From Edaphochlamys debaryana (taxonomy: Eukaryota; Chlorophyta; Chlorophyceae; Chlamydomonadales): DNA of 64,000 bases. The translations under genes were made by a program, and so were the position numbers. Positions 1 to 22,300 of this stretch are shown piece by piece. Under the pieces are notes generated by a model. It was given only the letters and a program-made list of their open reading frames with translations. It was not told where the DNA came from and did not search any database. The stretch spans positions 434,001 to 498,000 of the forward strand of contig JAEHOE010000090.1 in NCBI GenBank assembly GCA_016858145.1, in the 5' to 3' direction. Numbering within the stretch: the stretch's first letter is position 1; each line of letters starts with the position of its first letter.

Positions 1-129
1 CTCGGCGGCCTGGCCCCGTGCGCGTGAAGTACCTTTCGAGCCGGGCCCAGGCCAGGCCCTGGTCGGGTCCTGGCGGGGACCAAGTCGGTCCGTAACACCT
101 GTGAGCCCCCCTCCCCCTCCCCCCCCCAG

Positions 130-9295
<9,166 letters not shown>

Positions 9296-10136
9296 GCAGG
9301 GGCGTGGGAAGAGGAGCCGGATGCAGGCGGGGGACGGCGGAGGCGGTGCAGTTGCGAGGGCAGGGGGCAGGCAAGGTGGCTGCACGGCTGGGAGCTGGGG
9401 ACTCGGTGGCTGCACCGAGGGCGGCGGATGGCGTCATGGCCGGTTGAGGGGAGTTGGTGTGTGGTGGTGGGGTGGGGTGGGGGGCAGGAGGTGCGGCCGG
9501 GCGCCCAGACCTTGCGTGGCAGGGCTGGCGCTGGAGGGGTGTTCAAGGCCATCAACGAAGCGAAGGTCAGGGGGGGCGGGGGGCGGTTGTCGCAGCCGGG
9601 TTGTGTGAAGGGCTGATCGGGTTGTGTGTGCAGGGCATAGCCCTGTGTGGCAGGTGGCCGCGGGAGAGGTGCGGGAGGGCAGGTGAGGGGCGTGAAGCAG
9701 GAAGCATGGTACCCCATGCGCGGTACCGCCTGCGTGTACCGGCATGCAGCGTGTGGCTGTGCGAGGTCTGGCTAGGCGCTAGCAGGGGCAGGGGGGGGTG
9801 CGGGGCCAGAGCGAAGGCGCTGGAGGTGGGGCCTAAATCAGGCAAAGGACGACGTTGTATGGGTCGAGTCGGGGGGGCACTACTGGGCAGCAGGTTGGCA
9901 TGTATAGGGCAGGAAGTGGCCGGCGGACAGCGGCCGCAGCCCATCTTAAGGGCTAGCGGAAGCTCACGCACTATCAGGTTCTGCTCGTGTACTACACGTG
10001 TAGTGAACGGCCGCGTCAAAAGTTTGCCGTCCGGCACCTGTTCTGGTCTCCTGGACCTGCCGCTTGCCGTCCTCCGTGGGCAGGCCGCGGTGTACGGCTG
10101 TCAAGGCCCGCTTTGATGCTACTGGCCACCCCGTTG

Positions 10137-10141
10137 TGTAA
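10137..10141 (+). terminator. Putative poly(A) signal TGTAA for RAD50
   Basis: TGTAA is the usual polyadenylation signal of volvocine algae. This is the first one after the RAD50 stop codon, 842 nt downstream, which would give a long 3' UTR. No transcript evidence is available here. Confidence 0.35.
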
Positions 10142-11984
10142 TGTGCAACCGCTGGCCGCGGGATGTGACGCAGTACCGAAGCAAGGGAGCCCGAGCGGGG
10201 ACCCTTCGTAGCAGTGCTCACACGTATTGCCCACACACGCCTCTCAAGGCCGTCTCGCGAGCCCGGTTTGTTCCAAGGGTCGAGTCTCACGGGCTATCGG
10301 CAGCATGTCGACACCTGGCCATTCGGCTGTTGTCTCGTGGGGTGGGGGGAGGGGGGTTGCGTAACCCGTTCTTCGCAGGCGGGAACAGGGCGAGGGGCTG
10401 CTTGCGTAACCCGTTCTGACTTCTGAGTAAGCGTTGCGTGGCAGGACTCGTAATGCTATGGTTACGCATTGCCATCGCCATCGCCATCGCCAGACCTTTG
10501 TTTAAGAGCCCTGAAGAGCCCCTGGTCACGCACTGGCGGCTAGCAAGCAAGGTGCGGTGACTCGTTCGTGACAGGGCTGCCGTACACGTCGAACTGGTCG
10601 AAGCCACGCTAAAACCGGCGTCCCAACCTCGCTCGCAACCTCCGCCGTGCCCCTCTGGTGGCATGCCAGGCCTGCTGCAGCCCAGAACCCGATCCCGGAG
10701 CCCAAGGCGCAACCATCCCGCTCATCCCACGTGGACCACCGCCGGTGCGTGTGGGCGGCGGCCGCGGCGGGCCCACAGCAAACTTTCATCCCTCTCGAGG
10801 GTCCCCTTTGCAGCTCATGGTGTCGACATGCCCGTGCGCGGCTGCTTTACCTATACGATGCGGCTTCTTGCCACGTTGTCCTCGTCAGGCCCTAGGCTCC
10901 GTGAGGGATGTATATATGCAGACCCTGCAGAGGGGCGGGCGACACGCGGGGGCGCTTGCTCATGGCGTGCCTGCCACGCGGCCAGCGGCCACCTCCACAG
11001 CCTTGCTACCGAGGCACCAGTGCACCACCCATCCCCGCCTCTGCTCCGGGTCGTTGAGTCCCTCCTTCAATGCCCCTGCGACGGCTTGCCGTGCACTGAG
11101 CGGAGGGTTTACATCCGGGCATGTGCACCGCATGGGACGTACCGAAAGGGCTGTGCAGCCCAGCAGCCACACGCGCTGCTGAGGGCAGGGGTGGGCACGG
11201 CGGGAAGGCATGCAGCAGCTTGCAGCAGGTAAGCGCAAACCGTCTGCTTACTCGACCCGTTACCGTACGCTGATGAAGAGCGGATCCGGATCCCGCTGCG
11301 AGCACCAGAGTCCCTCCTTCGGCAGTTGCATCAGGGCGTTACTCGGGGCCGTCGGAGGAAGGAGACGCCGGGGCGGAGGACTTGCTTTTCCGGACTCCAA
11401 GGACCCGCCGCTCGGAGCACCCGTGGGCACCCGACGCTGGGTCGGTGACGCAGTGCACGAGTCCTCAACCGCGTCACAAATCGAGCGTCGGGGACGTGGG
11501 TGTCGGCCTACCTGCCAGTGGCTGACCCCCGCGTACCCCTGCCCATTCAAGGGCAGAAGGCTTCGTACGCATGGATGCATCAAGGCTCCCGCCAGCTCCC
11601 TGGGTGCCTTTCCTGCCTTGCGGGGCGGGCCGCTTGAGGACCGGACGCCGGGAGCAAATAAAGCACGTAGCACGACAGTAAGGGGTGGATGGAGAGGCGA
11701 GCAAGGCGGCGCGTTGGGGGCGCGCAAGAGCGGAACTTTCGGCTGTGCATGCCCAGGGTCGCTGGCGGCGCGAAGCGCGCCGTGAGCTGGATCCAGGACG
11801 CGGCATTGTGGAGGCGGCTGACACCACACCCATCCATGGATCGATCCACGCCCAGTGCACATGAGGCGCGCGAGCTCGGTTTGTGCTGCGCACACACAGC
11901 ATCATGGCCGAATAATACCGAGCTCGGCCACGTCGGTTACCATCGTGGCGGACTCGAGGCAGAGGCGTCCCGTCACGCACGGGC

Positions 11985-12167
11985 ATGCGACATCAGTTGA
12001 TGTCAACGTCGACATGCTCGCAAGGACGCTCCAGCGATGCGTGGCAAGCTGGCAGCTTTCTCGTAATCGTTGCCTTGTTTCTGCTGGCGACCGACGCGCA
12101 GGCGAGTGGTCGCGGAGCCTCCAAGCGCGGGCGCGACGTCGAAGAGCAGGCTGGACCCGATGGGTGA
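11985..12167 (+). other. Doubtful 60-codon ORF with an internal hydrophobic stretch
   Basis: The ORF contains a hydrophobic stretch (SFLVIVALFLLATDAQA) followed by a short basic, Gly-rich tail and stop. It looks like a signal peptide, but the hydrophobic part sits about 25 residues from the first ATG. A nearer ATG (12036) is in another frame, so a one-base shift would be needed for a standard secreted peptide. It may be chance or a decayed first exon. Confidence 0.12.
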
Positions 12168-13227
12168 CACGTGTCCTCGCGGGGCCAACTGGGCAAAGTA
12201 ATTAAACGCCCGGGGTATTCAGACCCTAAGCTGCTGCCTAGCACGCTTGTCTTGGCGCCCTGGGTGCGGGGGGGGGAGGGGGGGGGGCACGGCGCAGAAG
12301 GAGGACCCTCAGGATTCAGGGGGCGGATTCCACTGTGCGCCTGCGTCGGTAGCGCCGTGAGCGGCGACGGCAATTGAGGCGCGCGCCTCCGCACGCCTCA
12401 GCACTCACCCGTACCCAGCCAACAGACACCAGCAACTCTGTGCGTCGCCACGCATCAGCAGCGTGCAGAAGGTGGACTGCTGTGCGCTCAAGTTAAGGCC
12501 GACGACTCCGCCGCGTCTGTGCGCGAGTCACGTGGTGGACATCCGGCCACGCACGGGCCGAGGGGCCGAAGAGGCCGATATCGAGCATAACACCCCACTA
12601 GCTTTGGAGTAACAGGACAGGGGCACGTATGCGGTCGCGACGGGTTTGCGCGGGCCGTCGCGGGTTGTGTGCGAAAAAAAATGAAGGCCGACTGAAGAAG
12701 GCCGACTCAGCCTAAGTCGTGTTGGTGCACCTGTTACGTGAAACTCTTCAAGTTGGCGTGCACACAAGCTCTGCGTTCGCTTTTCTGGCTTCGCCCGGGT
12801 CGTCAGGGCCGCACTCTCAACCGCCGTGAAACCGCAATGTGTTTTGTGCGCACCGCTTGTTCATTGGGCATAACATCGTATGATAAGCTTGCGTCCTTTG
12901 CGCCCACCGGAAAGCGCGAGTGGGGGCCGCGCGTACGTGGAGACGTGCGTGCAGTACAGAGTTCGATGTCGCCCTCGCTCCCGCCTTTATGAGCGCCGGA
13001 CCCACCTTTACTGGTCTGGCGCACAGGTCCTACCTTTGTCGCGTCGCCATTCACTGGCCAAGCCTTCGCTGGCTTAAGCCTTCAAGCTGCAGAGGCAGCA
13101 TACAGAGCATCAACATTGCGTCACAGCATAATTCCTTAGCCGTGCACCCATGATGAGCGCTTCGTTAAGCTGAACCTCGGTAGACAAGTCCATACCGATA
13201 CACGCAGGACCGGGCATACGTGCGTGG

Positions 13228-13315
13228 ATGGACAGAATGCTCCGCCGGCGGGAGAGGCTCCTGCTCTTGCTGGCAGCCTTCCTGCTCGCAGCGAGCGTAG
13301 AAGGCCAAGTGCGCT
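13228..13315 (+). other. Signal peptide exon of the giant protein
   Basis: The first exon encodes 29 residues. After MDR, a second Met (13237) starts a textbook signal peptide: a basic n-region (LRRRER), a hydrophobic core of Leu/Ala/Phe, and a small-residue cleavage region (AASVEG). Either Met would work; the second gives the better n-region. The SRCR1 sequence begins right after it, so no start further upstream is needed. Confidence 0.85.
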
Positions 13316-16300
13316 GTAAGCGAACATGCCTTGCCAGTTTTGTGGCTCCCCCGACACCCTACGCATGCTCATGCGCCTGACGCTGTCGGCCACCGCCCGC
13401 AGATAACCTCACCCTTGTGAACGACCATTCCTCGCGGTTTGAGGGTAGGGTTGATGCCACCCCAAGCACGGGAGGCACGACGATCGGTATTTGCAGGTGA
13501 GGCAACTTTATTTCAAAACCTTCCAGCAACCGAGAGATATTTGTGAGCGAGCGAGGGGCACGCGTCTCAATGGCTTGCCACAAGCCACTGTGGACCGAAG
13601 TCTACCCTCCAAGCGGCTGAGTAATGTCACAAGGCGTGGGTCCGCTGCGCCGCGCCGCGCCGCGATGGCGGGGGCCGGGCGGGGATTCGGCCCGCGGTTC
13701 GTGTCGCGTGTCGATCGGCCCTGCCCACACGGAGTCATCCGCACCGCCACATGCTATAGCACCCCAGCCAGCCATGGTCCATTGTCAATATACATGGGCT
13801 GCGTGTCCGTCGTCCGCTCTCCATCAACGCGGTGCGAGTTCGCGTGCTTTGCTTCCCAACTTCCGCGCACTGTGGGAACGAATGTACATTAATGCGTTGT
13901 TATCAGGCTTATTAGCAGTGGGCGTGCGTGTGGGTAAGGTCGCGCGGCGATGTTCTCGGTGTGAGCAATGTACATGCGCTTGGTCGGCCACGGTTCGGCC
14001 ACCACCACTGGCACTCGTGAACTCGGGCTCAGACAGCCGAAGGTGCTGGCTAAAGCCTGCCCCCTCCCCTGCTCCCCCTCCCCAGTCCCCTCACCCGTAT
14101 GTATGACGGCCCCAGCTAGCTCCGTCCCTGTCCTGGCCTGCCCCCCGCCCCATACGCACGTAACGACGGCCTCGATAACCCCGACGCCAAGCCTCGTCCC
14201 GAGTGCCGGGTCTTCCCCCAACCCCTCGGTTCCTCTCCCCTCTCCCATTACCCCTGCCCCTTGACCCCGCCCCCTCGCTGCCCTCTCCCCTCTCCCGTTG
14301 TCGCTGCCCCTGCCCCTTGTTCCCCCCCTCCCCAGTGACGGCTTCGACGACCGCGACGCCCTGGTCATCTGCCGCCAGCTGGGACTGCCCACCGCACGTG
14401 AGCAGAGGCCCGAGGCCCGAGGCCCGAGGGGCAGGGGGCGGGGGGCGGGGAAAGAGGGGCGGGGACGAGGGCGGGGGCCAGCGCCGTGCCGGGGCTGGCA
14501 TGGTGTCCGCTGACGCGTTAACTGCCTACCGGGGTTCAAACCCTGCCAGCGTTCTCCTGTACTATATCGCTAGCGGAGCCCGAATTCCTCCCTGCTGCCG
14601 TCCAATCGTGCCATGACCGTCAACCGGTTCCGCCCTCGACGCCCCTTCTCCCTGCCCTCCCTGCCCCCGCTATGCCCCTCCCACCCCCCAACCCCCCACC
14701 CCCAAAGGCGCCTCGGCCGTGTACCAGGCGTGGCAGCAGTACCGCATCGCCTCGTGGACCGACATCGCGAGCTCGCTCACCAACGCGCAGCTGCTGGTGC
14801 GGAGGGGGTGGGCGGAAGGGGCTGTGGGGCCGCGGATGGCAGGGGCGGCAGGAGCACTGAGGCGCGGGGGCTGCAGGGCCGCACCTTGACCTCGGTAACC
14901 CCCACCCCGCCGCCTCCTCCCCGCCGCCTCCTCCCTCCCCGCCCAGGCTGCCCTGGTCTCTGAGCCGCCCGTCTTCCTGACGAAGCTGGCCTGCAAGGTG
15001 GGTGGGCAGGCCCAGGGCAGGCCCCGTGCGGGCCCAAGGGAGGCCCAGGGGCCCAAGGGAGGCCCAGGGGTCCAAGGGAGGCCCCGGGGCCCAGGGCGTG
15101 GCCCAGGGGAGGTTCAGGGGCCCAGTCCCAGGGGAGGCCCAAGGCAGGCCCCAACAGCCGCCGTGGACCCTCCTGCCGCCGCGCTGCGTCCACCTGCCGG
15201 GACGATGGGACCCCCGGGCGCCCTGGCGCCCCACGCTGCCTGACGCCGCTCGACATTGAACCGCTGCCAGCGTGCGCCTTGCGTGGCCCCCACCCCCGCC
15301 TGTGCCTCGTTAAGATGCTCTCGTAGTGACTCCCGCGATTCCTGTTTGGTTGCAGGGCACTGAGGCTTCCATCAACGACTGCGACCGAGTGATCCTCAAC
15401 TCGGGCAGCGCGCTGGCGGCGGGGTGCAACAACGCCCTGAGCGTGGGCGTCAAGTGCTTCGAGAGTGCGGCCGGGCAGGGGGGATGAGGCTTGGCCATAC
15501 AACCTTTTGCCTGTGGGGTTGGGGCCCTTGGGAGACGGAGGTTCGCTTGCGTGTACCTGCAGCAGGGGCTGGGGGATGAAATTGTAGTTTTCCGAGGGTG
15601 AGAGCCGAAGGCACATGCTTCATTCATGCCTGGCAACTACGGGGCCCCCTTCTGTTGTGTGACCCAACCCGTTTCCACCCACCCAGAGGACAACACGCTG
15701 CGCCTCATGACCTCCTCGGCGGCCCTCAACTCCACTTCTGGGACCCTGTCCGCGGGAAGGCTGGAGATCTGGCTGAACTCGGGGTGAGCTTGAGAGGGAG
15801 GGAGGTTGCTGCGCATGCCAACTGGATTTGGCTGTTCTTAAATTCCAGTCGCTTACATGCCGGACACCGGGGCCCATGACCATGCACTGACCTGCTGCGC
15901 ACCCCCCCCCTCCTCGCCCCTGTCCGCAGCTGGGGCCTGGTCGGCGCCGCCGGCTTCGACGCTCTGGACGCCCGACTGGCCTGCCGCGATATGGAACTGC
16001 CGTTCGCAGGTGGGGTCGATGGGTTTGCTTGGTGACAGCTGGGGTCCGCGCCCGTCCGTACGCGCTCCACGGTTTTCCTTGCGTGCTTGTTGACGCGGAG
16101 GCAAGGCGATTGGCATCACGCAGGACCGAGCAATTGGCAAGGGGAAGGGGCCCCGCAATACTATGCGTCTCCGTCCTTTGGGGCTGAAGCAAGCTCCTCG
16201 CTCGTCTCGCCCTTCCGCGCTCTGCAGGCGCCGTCATTGTGCCCAACGCTCAGGCAGTGTTCGGTGCCGCCCCGGCCTCCACCCCCCTGCTGGTGGACAA

Positions 16301-19300
16301 TGTCGAGTGAGTGCACTCAGGCCAACACCAACACCTGCTTAGACATGCACTGTCTAGGAGCGTCGAGGCCGTGGGCTGGGGCAAACGGGCAGCCGGCAGG
16401 GGCCCGCCGCATCCAGCGCATTGGGCGCTGTGATCAATCGCGTGGTCCAATGCCCTTCCTTTCTTACCTCTCCCCGCCTGCAGATGCACGGCCGAATATG
16501 AGTACATGGGTACCTGCCCCCGCAACGGCGCCCCCAAGTGAGACCTGGAGGGGCCAGGGCTCGAGGGGCCAGGGGGAAGCGGTGAAGAAGCTGGAGGTCC
16601 GGGAGCCGGGTGGGGGCAGAAGGGGGCGGGGCCTCAAGGGGCGGTCGGCGGTGGCCGCCCAGCTTTATGACCAAGGATTGGTTGATTTCAGCTGGATACG
16701 GATGTGGGTATGGGTGGTGGGGTGGTGGGGTGGTGGGGTGGTGGGGTGGTGGGGTGGTGGGGTGGTGGGGTGGTGGGGTGGTGGGGTGGTGGGGTGGTGG
16801 GGTGGTGGGGTGGTGGGGTGGTGGGGTGGTGGGGTGGTGGGGTGGTGGGGTGGTGGGGTGGTGGGATGGTGGGGTGGTTGGGTGGTGTTGGGGTGCGGTT
16901 CCATCACCGCATCGCATGTCATAAGCCTTGGGTGGCGGAACAAGCCGCGGCTTGTGTGCATCCTGCCACTTTCTCGGGCTGGCCGCTCCTGAGCTGCCGG
17001 GCGCCTGCGCGTGTTGTGACCCCGCCATCGCTCGCCCTCGTCGTCCCCGCGGCCCCCAGGCCGGGTCCCTTCGTGGGCCTGCGCTGCCAGCCCGAGGCCT
17101 ACGCCGTGCGCCTGGTGGATGGCCCGCACCCCTCGGAGGGCAGGCTGGGTGAGTCAACAAGGCCCAGAGCGTCGTGACAAGTAGCACGTCTGGGCCTGGG
17201 GCGCTCCGCCCGGATGCATCACCGGTCCCTATCTCCCAGGCTTCTCGTCCGTGCTTCTTTGTCTTCAAACCCCACACCTTTAATCTGCCCTCGACGTGCC
17301 CTGGATCCACCCGCAGAGGCATTCGTCGGGGGGCGTTGGGGCACTGTCTGCAACGTCGATTTCGATATTTCGGTGAGCGCCCAGAGCAACCCGCCCATAA
17401 CTAGGTAGTTACCGTAGCCAAGCCATCAAGCAACTCGTGTCCGCCGACACCCGTTGACCGTAGGTGCTCAGTTAAATCACCGCCGCCCGCCCCGCTTGCT
17501 GTGAAACCCCCTTGCGTCCTTCACCCAGGTGGTCTACGCCGTGTGTACGCAAATTGGCTTCAGCACCCAGGAGCAGTGGGGTAAGATGGCTTTTGACCGC
17601 CGGGGCCCACAGGGGAGCGCTCTGGGGGCAAGGCACAGCCGCCCCCACACCGAAGCCGTATGGCCGGTCCCTGCGGGGCTAACCGTTGGCCCTTCAGCGT
17701 TCCCGCGCACTGAGTAGAGACAGCTCTGGGGTCTCTGACTGGCTCCCGGCCGAGGCATAACGGGTGTTTGCGGGGCCCAAATGCTCTGGGGAGTTATCCT
17801 CGCTCGCTGCCCTCGCCTACTCCACCCCATCCCACAGGCCCCTCCTTCCGGACCTACACCGGGTCCTCACCTCGCCCCCCATCTTCCCCCGTGCTCTTCC
17901 GAGTGCGACGGTGCTCAGATAAAGCGTACCATCTGCTCGACTGGTGAGGTTTTTGTGCGTAGCGGTGGCATGTGGCGGTGGCGTCAGACGTGTGGTGGTT
18001 AAGCCCTGCCTGTAAGCACGGTACTGCTAACACTTCCTGGTTCATTACCGCTCATGCTGCATTGGCTTGCGCAACCGGTGTGATCCCAAGCTCGAACGTG
18101 GCGTGCACCTTTGCCCCCGCAACGCCGCCCCCAGCTCTGAGAAGAACACCACCTTCAACGGCGCGTGCTCGGCATCGACCGATGTATACGTCAAGTGCTA
18201 CGCCTCGCCACCTGTGACGACTACGACCGAGCCGCCGCAGTCGCTGTGCGTTGACCTTTGGTCTTCCAACGCACGTGAGAGAGGGGTGGGGGGAAGGTGG
18301 CGCGGCTCAAAGTCGTCGAGATGAGCCAGGTTGTGGCGCAGCGGCACCCCGGCTGCTGCGCCAGCACAGCTCTGCCCTGTCTGACCCATTGTACGTACGT
18401 CCCGCGCTCACCCTACCCACGCAGGCATCACTCCCAAGCCCGGGAGCACCACGATGCTGGTCGGAGAGATCGATGACCCCTCCGTGGGAGAGCGGGCGCA
18501 GGTGGGGGTGGGGTTGTCCACGTTAGCGTCAGCCTTCAAGGACCCGGCTGGCGCTCACAACGCCCTTCGCCCGCACGCGCACGCTTCCGCAACCTTCACT
18601 CAAGCCTGATGCCGTCCCTAAGCTCCTACGCTCCCTCAGCTCTTCCGCGCTCTGCGTCCCTCGCTCTGCGCCGCGTTTTCCGTGCTGCTCCACATCAGCG
18701 GGGCTTGACCCGGCCCTTACCTGCCCCCGTCCATCAACGTTCCCTGCCCCTTGCACGCCCAGGGGCCAACCTCCCAGCGCTCCTCATCCCCCAGCCCTTC
18801 ACATTCCTGCCCTCACCTTGCCTCCGCGCAGGACGTGCTCCTCCTGTCGTACGAGGCCGATGGGACCCTGCTCGGCCACGCAGCATTCGGTCGCCCCTGG
18901 ACCTCCGTCTTCGCCGCAGAGGTAAGGGCACTGAGGCAGGCTTAGAGGCGGGCCTCGGGCCCTGGTTGGGCCCTGGTTGGGCCCGAAATGGGCCCTGGTT
19001 CGGCCCATGAGGGCGGCTATCTAGCACGGGCGGACCCTGTGCCAAATGACAGGGTGGGCCTGGCGCACAGGGCATGGATCCAGGTCAACGCGCCAAACAT
19101 CATACGGCTTGCCTCCCTCTGAACCACGCAACTGCACTTGTGCTCTGCACTCAACCTCAACAAGCCACACAACTCTTCAACGCTTCTCCCTTGCAGATGG
19201 ACTACGCCTGGGGCCCCATCCCCAAGCCCGGCGCGCTGCTGCTTGCCGACATGACGGGCGACGGCCGCGACGACCTGGTGGTGGTCACGGAGCTGGGCGT

Positions 19301-22300
19301 GCGGGTGAGGGGGAAGGGGCGGGGTTTCGGGGCGGTGTGTTGGGTACGTAGTCGCTTTGGTCGGGGTTCGCGGGAGTCGGGGAGGCGATGGCCGGGGGTT
19401 GTCGGCGACGTACGTAACCGTGTGTGACTGGAATCCGGTTGCTTTCCACACCAGCTAAATCGCGAAATGGTCTTTCGGTATTCTGGAATCGTTTGCTCAT
19501 AGATCAAACGTTGGCGCGCAAACCAGTTATGTTCGGCGTTCGCCTCTCACCGGCTTACGGTGTGTAGCACGTTTGCAAAATTATGGCCAACATAATGGGC
19601 TAGCCGTGTCGGAAGCCGGGGCGTTCACAGAAGGTATCGCGACTACTTTCGCCCTGCTTTAGCCAGCCCTCAGCGAACGCACGGCTTTGGCGCTGCTTGC
19701 ACACAAACGTGAACACCAAAGGCATGGTACGCTTCTGCGCCTCGGCGTACGCGTGCCGATATCCCCCGGCCCGCCCTTGGCGCCCTCGCGGCTCCCGCGC
19801 GCTTCGGCAATCATCACTCGCTAGTCGCCCTCACTGCCCATCCCACGTGCTGCTTCTAATTCTCTCCGCCTCCTTCCCCTTGCTACGCCCGAACTCTGTC
19901 TCCCTGTCGCCCTCAGGTCTCCGTTGCCAGCGGCGCCCGCTCCTTCGCCGACATGACCATGTGGCTGGACCTGTCTGAGACGCCGCTGCGCATCGACACG
20001 ACCAACACCACCACCAGGGCCTATCTGTGAGTGGCGGGAAGGCGGGGTTCTAACCACTGCCTGTGCCAGGCTCCCTGCCGCCTGCTCGTAACCTGGGCCA
20101 TGGCGGCAGCGCAACCACGGCGTGTCCTCGTCCCTCTTCTTCCTCGGTGACTCGCTCACCGCTTGGCGCCCCCACACTGCCCTTACGCCCTCCCCGCCAG
20201 GTTCATGGATACCACCGGCGACCAGTCTGCGGACATGGTGGGTGCATGGGCTGCTGCGGTGCCGATCCATGCGCGTGTGCAAGGCTTGGGACCGGGTCCG
20301 CTGGGCTTGCCCACAGACTTCATTCGGATCAGCCTTGCCCGGCTTTCCACCCCTTGCCCCTTTTGTCAGGTGTTTTTCGATCGGCAGACCATGCGCCTGG
20401 CGTACTACCCCTCGGACCGCAAGGGCGCACTTGTGGACGGTGAGGGCTGCAGTGGGCGGGGACAAAGATGTGCGTTGCCTCTACCTGGCTTCACGACTTG
20501 ACACTCCCATTCTCCCTGTTCGCTGTGCCCCTTTTTTTATCACGCCCAGACACGGATGGAGGTGAGCGCATGCACCGCATGCCAGGGGGGGGGGCGTAGT
20601 AACTCAAGGCGTATACGATTAGGCTCTGGTCACGGCTTGCATCTCTGTCCTTCCTTCAGCGCCCCGTGCCCTTTGAACCTATGCTTACTTTCCCAGATGG
20701 CATTACCTGGTTCGAGCTAACCAAGATCTCGGCGAGGTGAGTTCGTTGGGCTGGACTGGACTGGACTTCGTCTTCTGGACTTCTGCTAGTGATGAAGACC
20801 TCAGTTGCCCTCTCTTCCCTCAGCACTGGGGACTGATCCCGCCCTGAAATGAATGTCTCTGAACACAACCTCGCTCCCTCAGGTGCGCCTCCCTGGGCGA
20901 GGACTGCTTCTTCATTGCCACCGACGCCAACGGCGATGGACTGGCGGACCCGGTGCTGGTGAGCCCTGCCTTGGGTGTGGGGTACGGGAGGGTAGGGGGT
21001 TGAGGGCGCCTTTGGGACGTGCGTGGTGCTCGACATGGCCCCTGACGCTTCCCGGAGGGAGTAGCCGGAACAGGGCAGTGTGTGTCACATACCGTGCCGT
21101 GCTTCGTTGAAGCGGCGATTGAGGCCCTTCCTCTCTTGCCCCAGGTCTACCTGGACCGCCTGACCGCCGAGCACGAGGTCTACCTCACCTTCGTGGCCAC
21201 CTCCCCGCCCAGCCCCCTCTCCTGGTACCTGGCAGCGCCGGCGGTCTTCCCCCGCGGCTCATGCACCTCGTAAGCGTTACGCACGGAGGATATAAGAGGA
21301 TATCAAGCAAAGGCCCTTTGCGATGGCGCATGCTTGGCTTGATAGTCATGCACACTTCTTAGCTCCCGCGCCCCACGGCACCCCACCTGTGTACCCCCTC
21401 AACTAATGCCTTCTTTCCCGAACCCTCCCAAACGTGCAGCCCTTGGGCGGTGGTGATGGGCGACTTCGTCGGACCCACTGGCTCCGTGGACGACTCCACG
21501 GCCGGCTCCGTGGGGCCCCAGGTGGCGTGCCTGTCGTCCTACGACGCACGTGTCTACGTGGCCGGCCTGGGCGCGTGGGGCCATGTGCCGGGGCAGCCCA
21601 CGCGGGTGCACGTGGCGGACGTCAAGTGAGGAATGGGGCAGGGGCTGGGGTCCATAGGGGTGTTCACTCTTCCAACACGGGGCAGGGAGCAGGGTGACTC
21701 GAGATTCGCATCCGGCAGCGCACTCCGTGCTACCACTCGTTCCGCTCAGTGTGGCTGACCCTGCCCCCCCTCACCCTCGCACCTACCTTCCAGCCTGGAC
21801 GGCCGCGCCGACCTGATCGTGTTCACCGAGCTGGGCTCCTACTACATGCTGTCGACCGGCTCGAACTTCGAGGCCCCCGTGTCAACCGCCCAGTACGCCG
21901 CCACCGCCTCCGTCAGCATGCCGGTGCAGGCCATCTCTGCGCTGGGAGAGACCGACCAGAGTGGGAGTGGATGGGGACCAGTGGTCTGCTTGGATATAGC
22001 CAGCCGGCTACGCTAGTGGCTTGGCGGGGGGCATGCACGTGTGGGTGGGTGGCCCATCTGCGGTGGGTACATTGTATGAGGGATAGCTTGTACCGCAACC
22101 CTGTTCCCCTTCCTCCGCTGCCCCAGCCGCCGCCACGGTGATCGCTTCTGCGGAGGCCGTCATCGCCGCCCCCGTGGAGCTGCGCTGCTCCTCGCCCCGC
22201 CGTGTGGTGGCCTACTTTGCCAACCGCCGGCCCGACCGCTCGGGCGTGTGCGACGGTGTCACGGAGCCATTCAGCACTGACCCCTTGTCACGCGCAGCGG

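Larger units (their letters stand above)
9296..13227. other. RAD50 3' UTR and spacer upstream of the giant gene; no gene recognised
   Basis: Nothing here resembles a known protein on either strand. The part up to about 10,140 is probably RAD50 3' UTR. Small landmarks are a 16-bp direct repeat (ttgcgtaacccgttct at 10358 and 10404), a short run of gccatc hexamers (about 10,470-10,490), a TATA-like stretch gtatatatg at about 10,909, a 12-bp direct repeat (gaaggccgactg type) at about 12,680-12,710, and a short signal-peptide-like ORF at 11985-12167. The promoter and 5' UTR of the giant gene must lie at the right end, but I see no clear TATA box within 150 bases of its ATG. Confidence 0.6.

Noticed and set aside
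1..129. A RAD50 exon at 1-23
   Set aside because: A donor-like gtgaag follows base 23, but the frame and protein match of 23 bases cannot be tested, so I left it out of the model.
11260..11895. 211-codon minus-strand open frame in the spacer
   Set aside because: No recognisable domain, low-complexity composition, and open overlapping frames on both strands as expected by chance at this GC content.
16712..16890. CRISPR-like regular repeats
   Set aside because: The units are 8 bp with no spacers, inside an intron of a eukaryotic gene: a simple tandem array.
17838..17943. Frameshift or pseudogene in SRCR3
   Set aside because: Another frame gives an SRCR-like ECDGAQIKRTIC, but the annotated frame has exact C-x9-C spacing with Leu at the right place and joins in phase on both sides.
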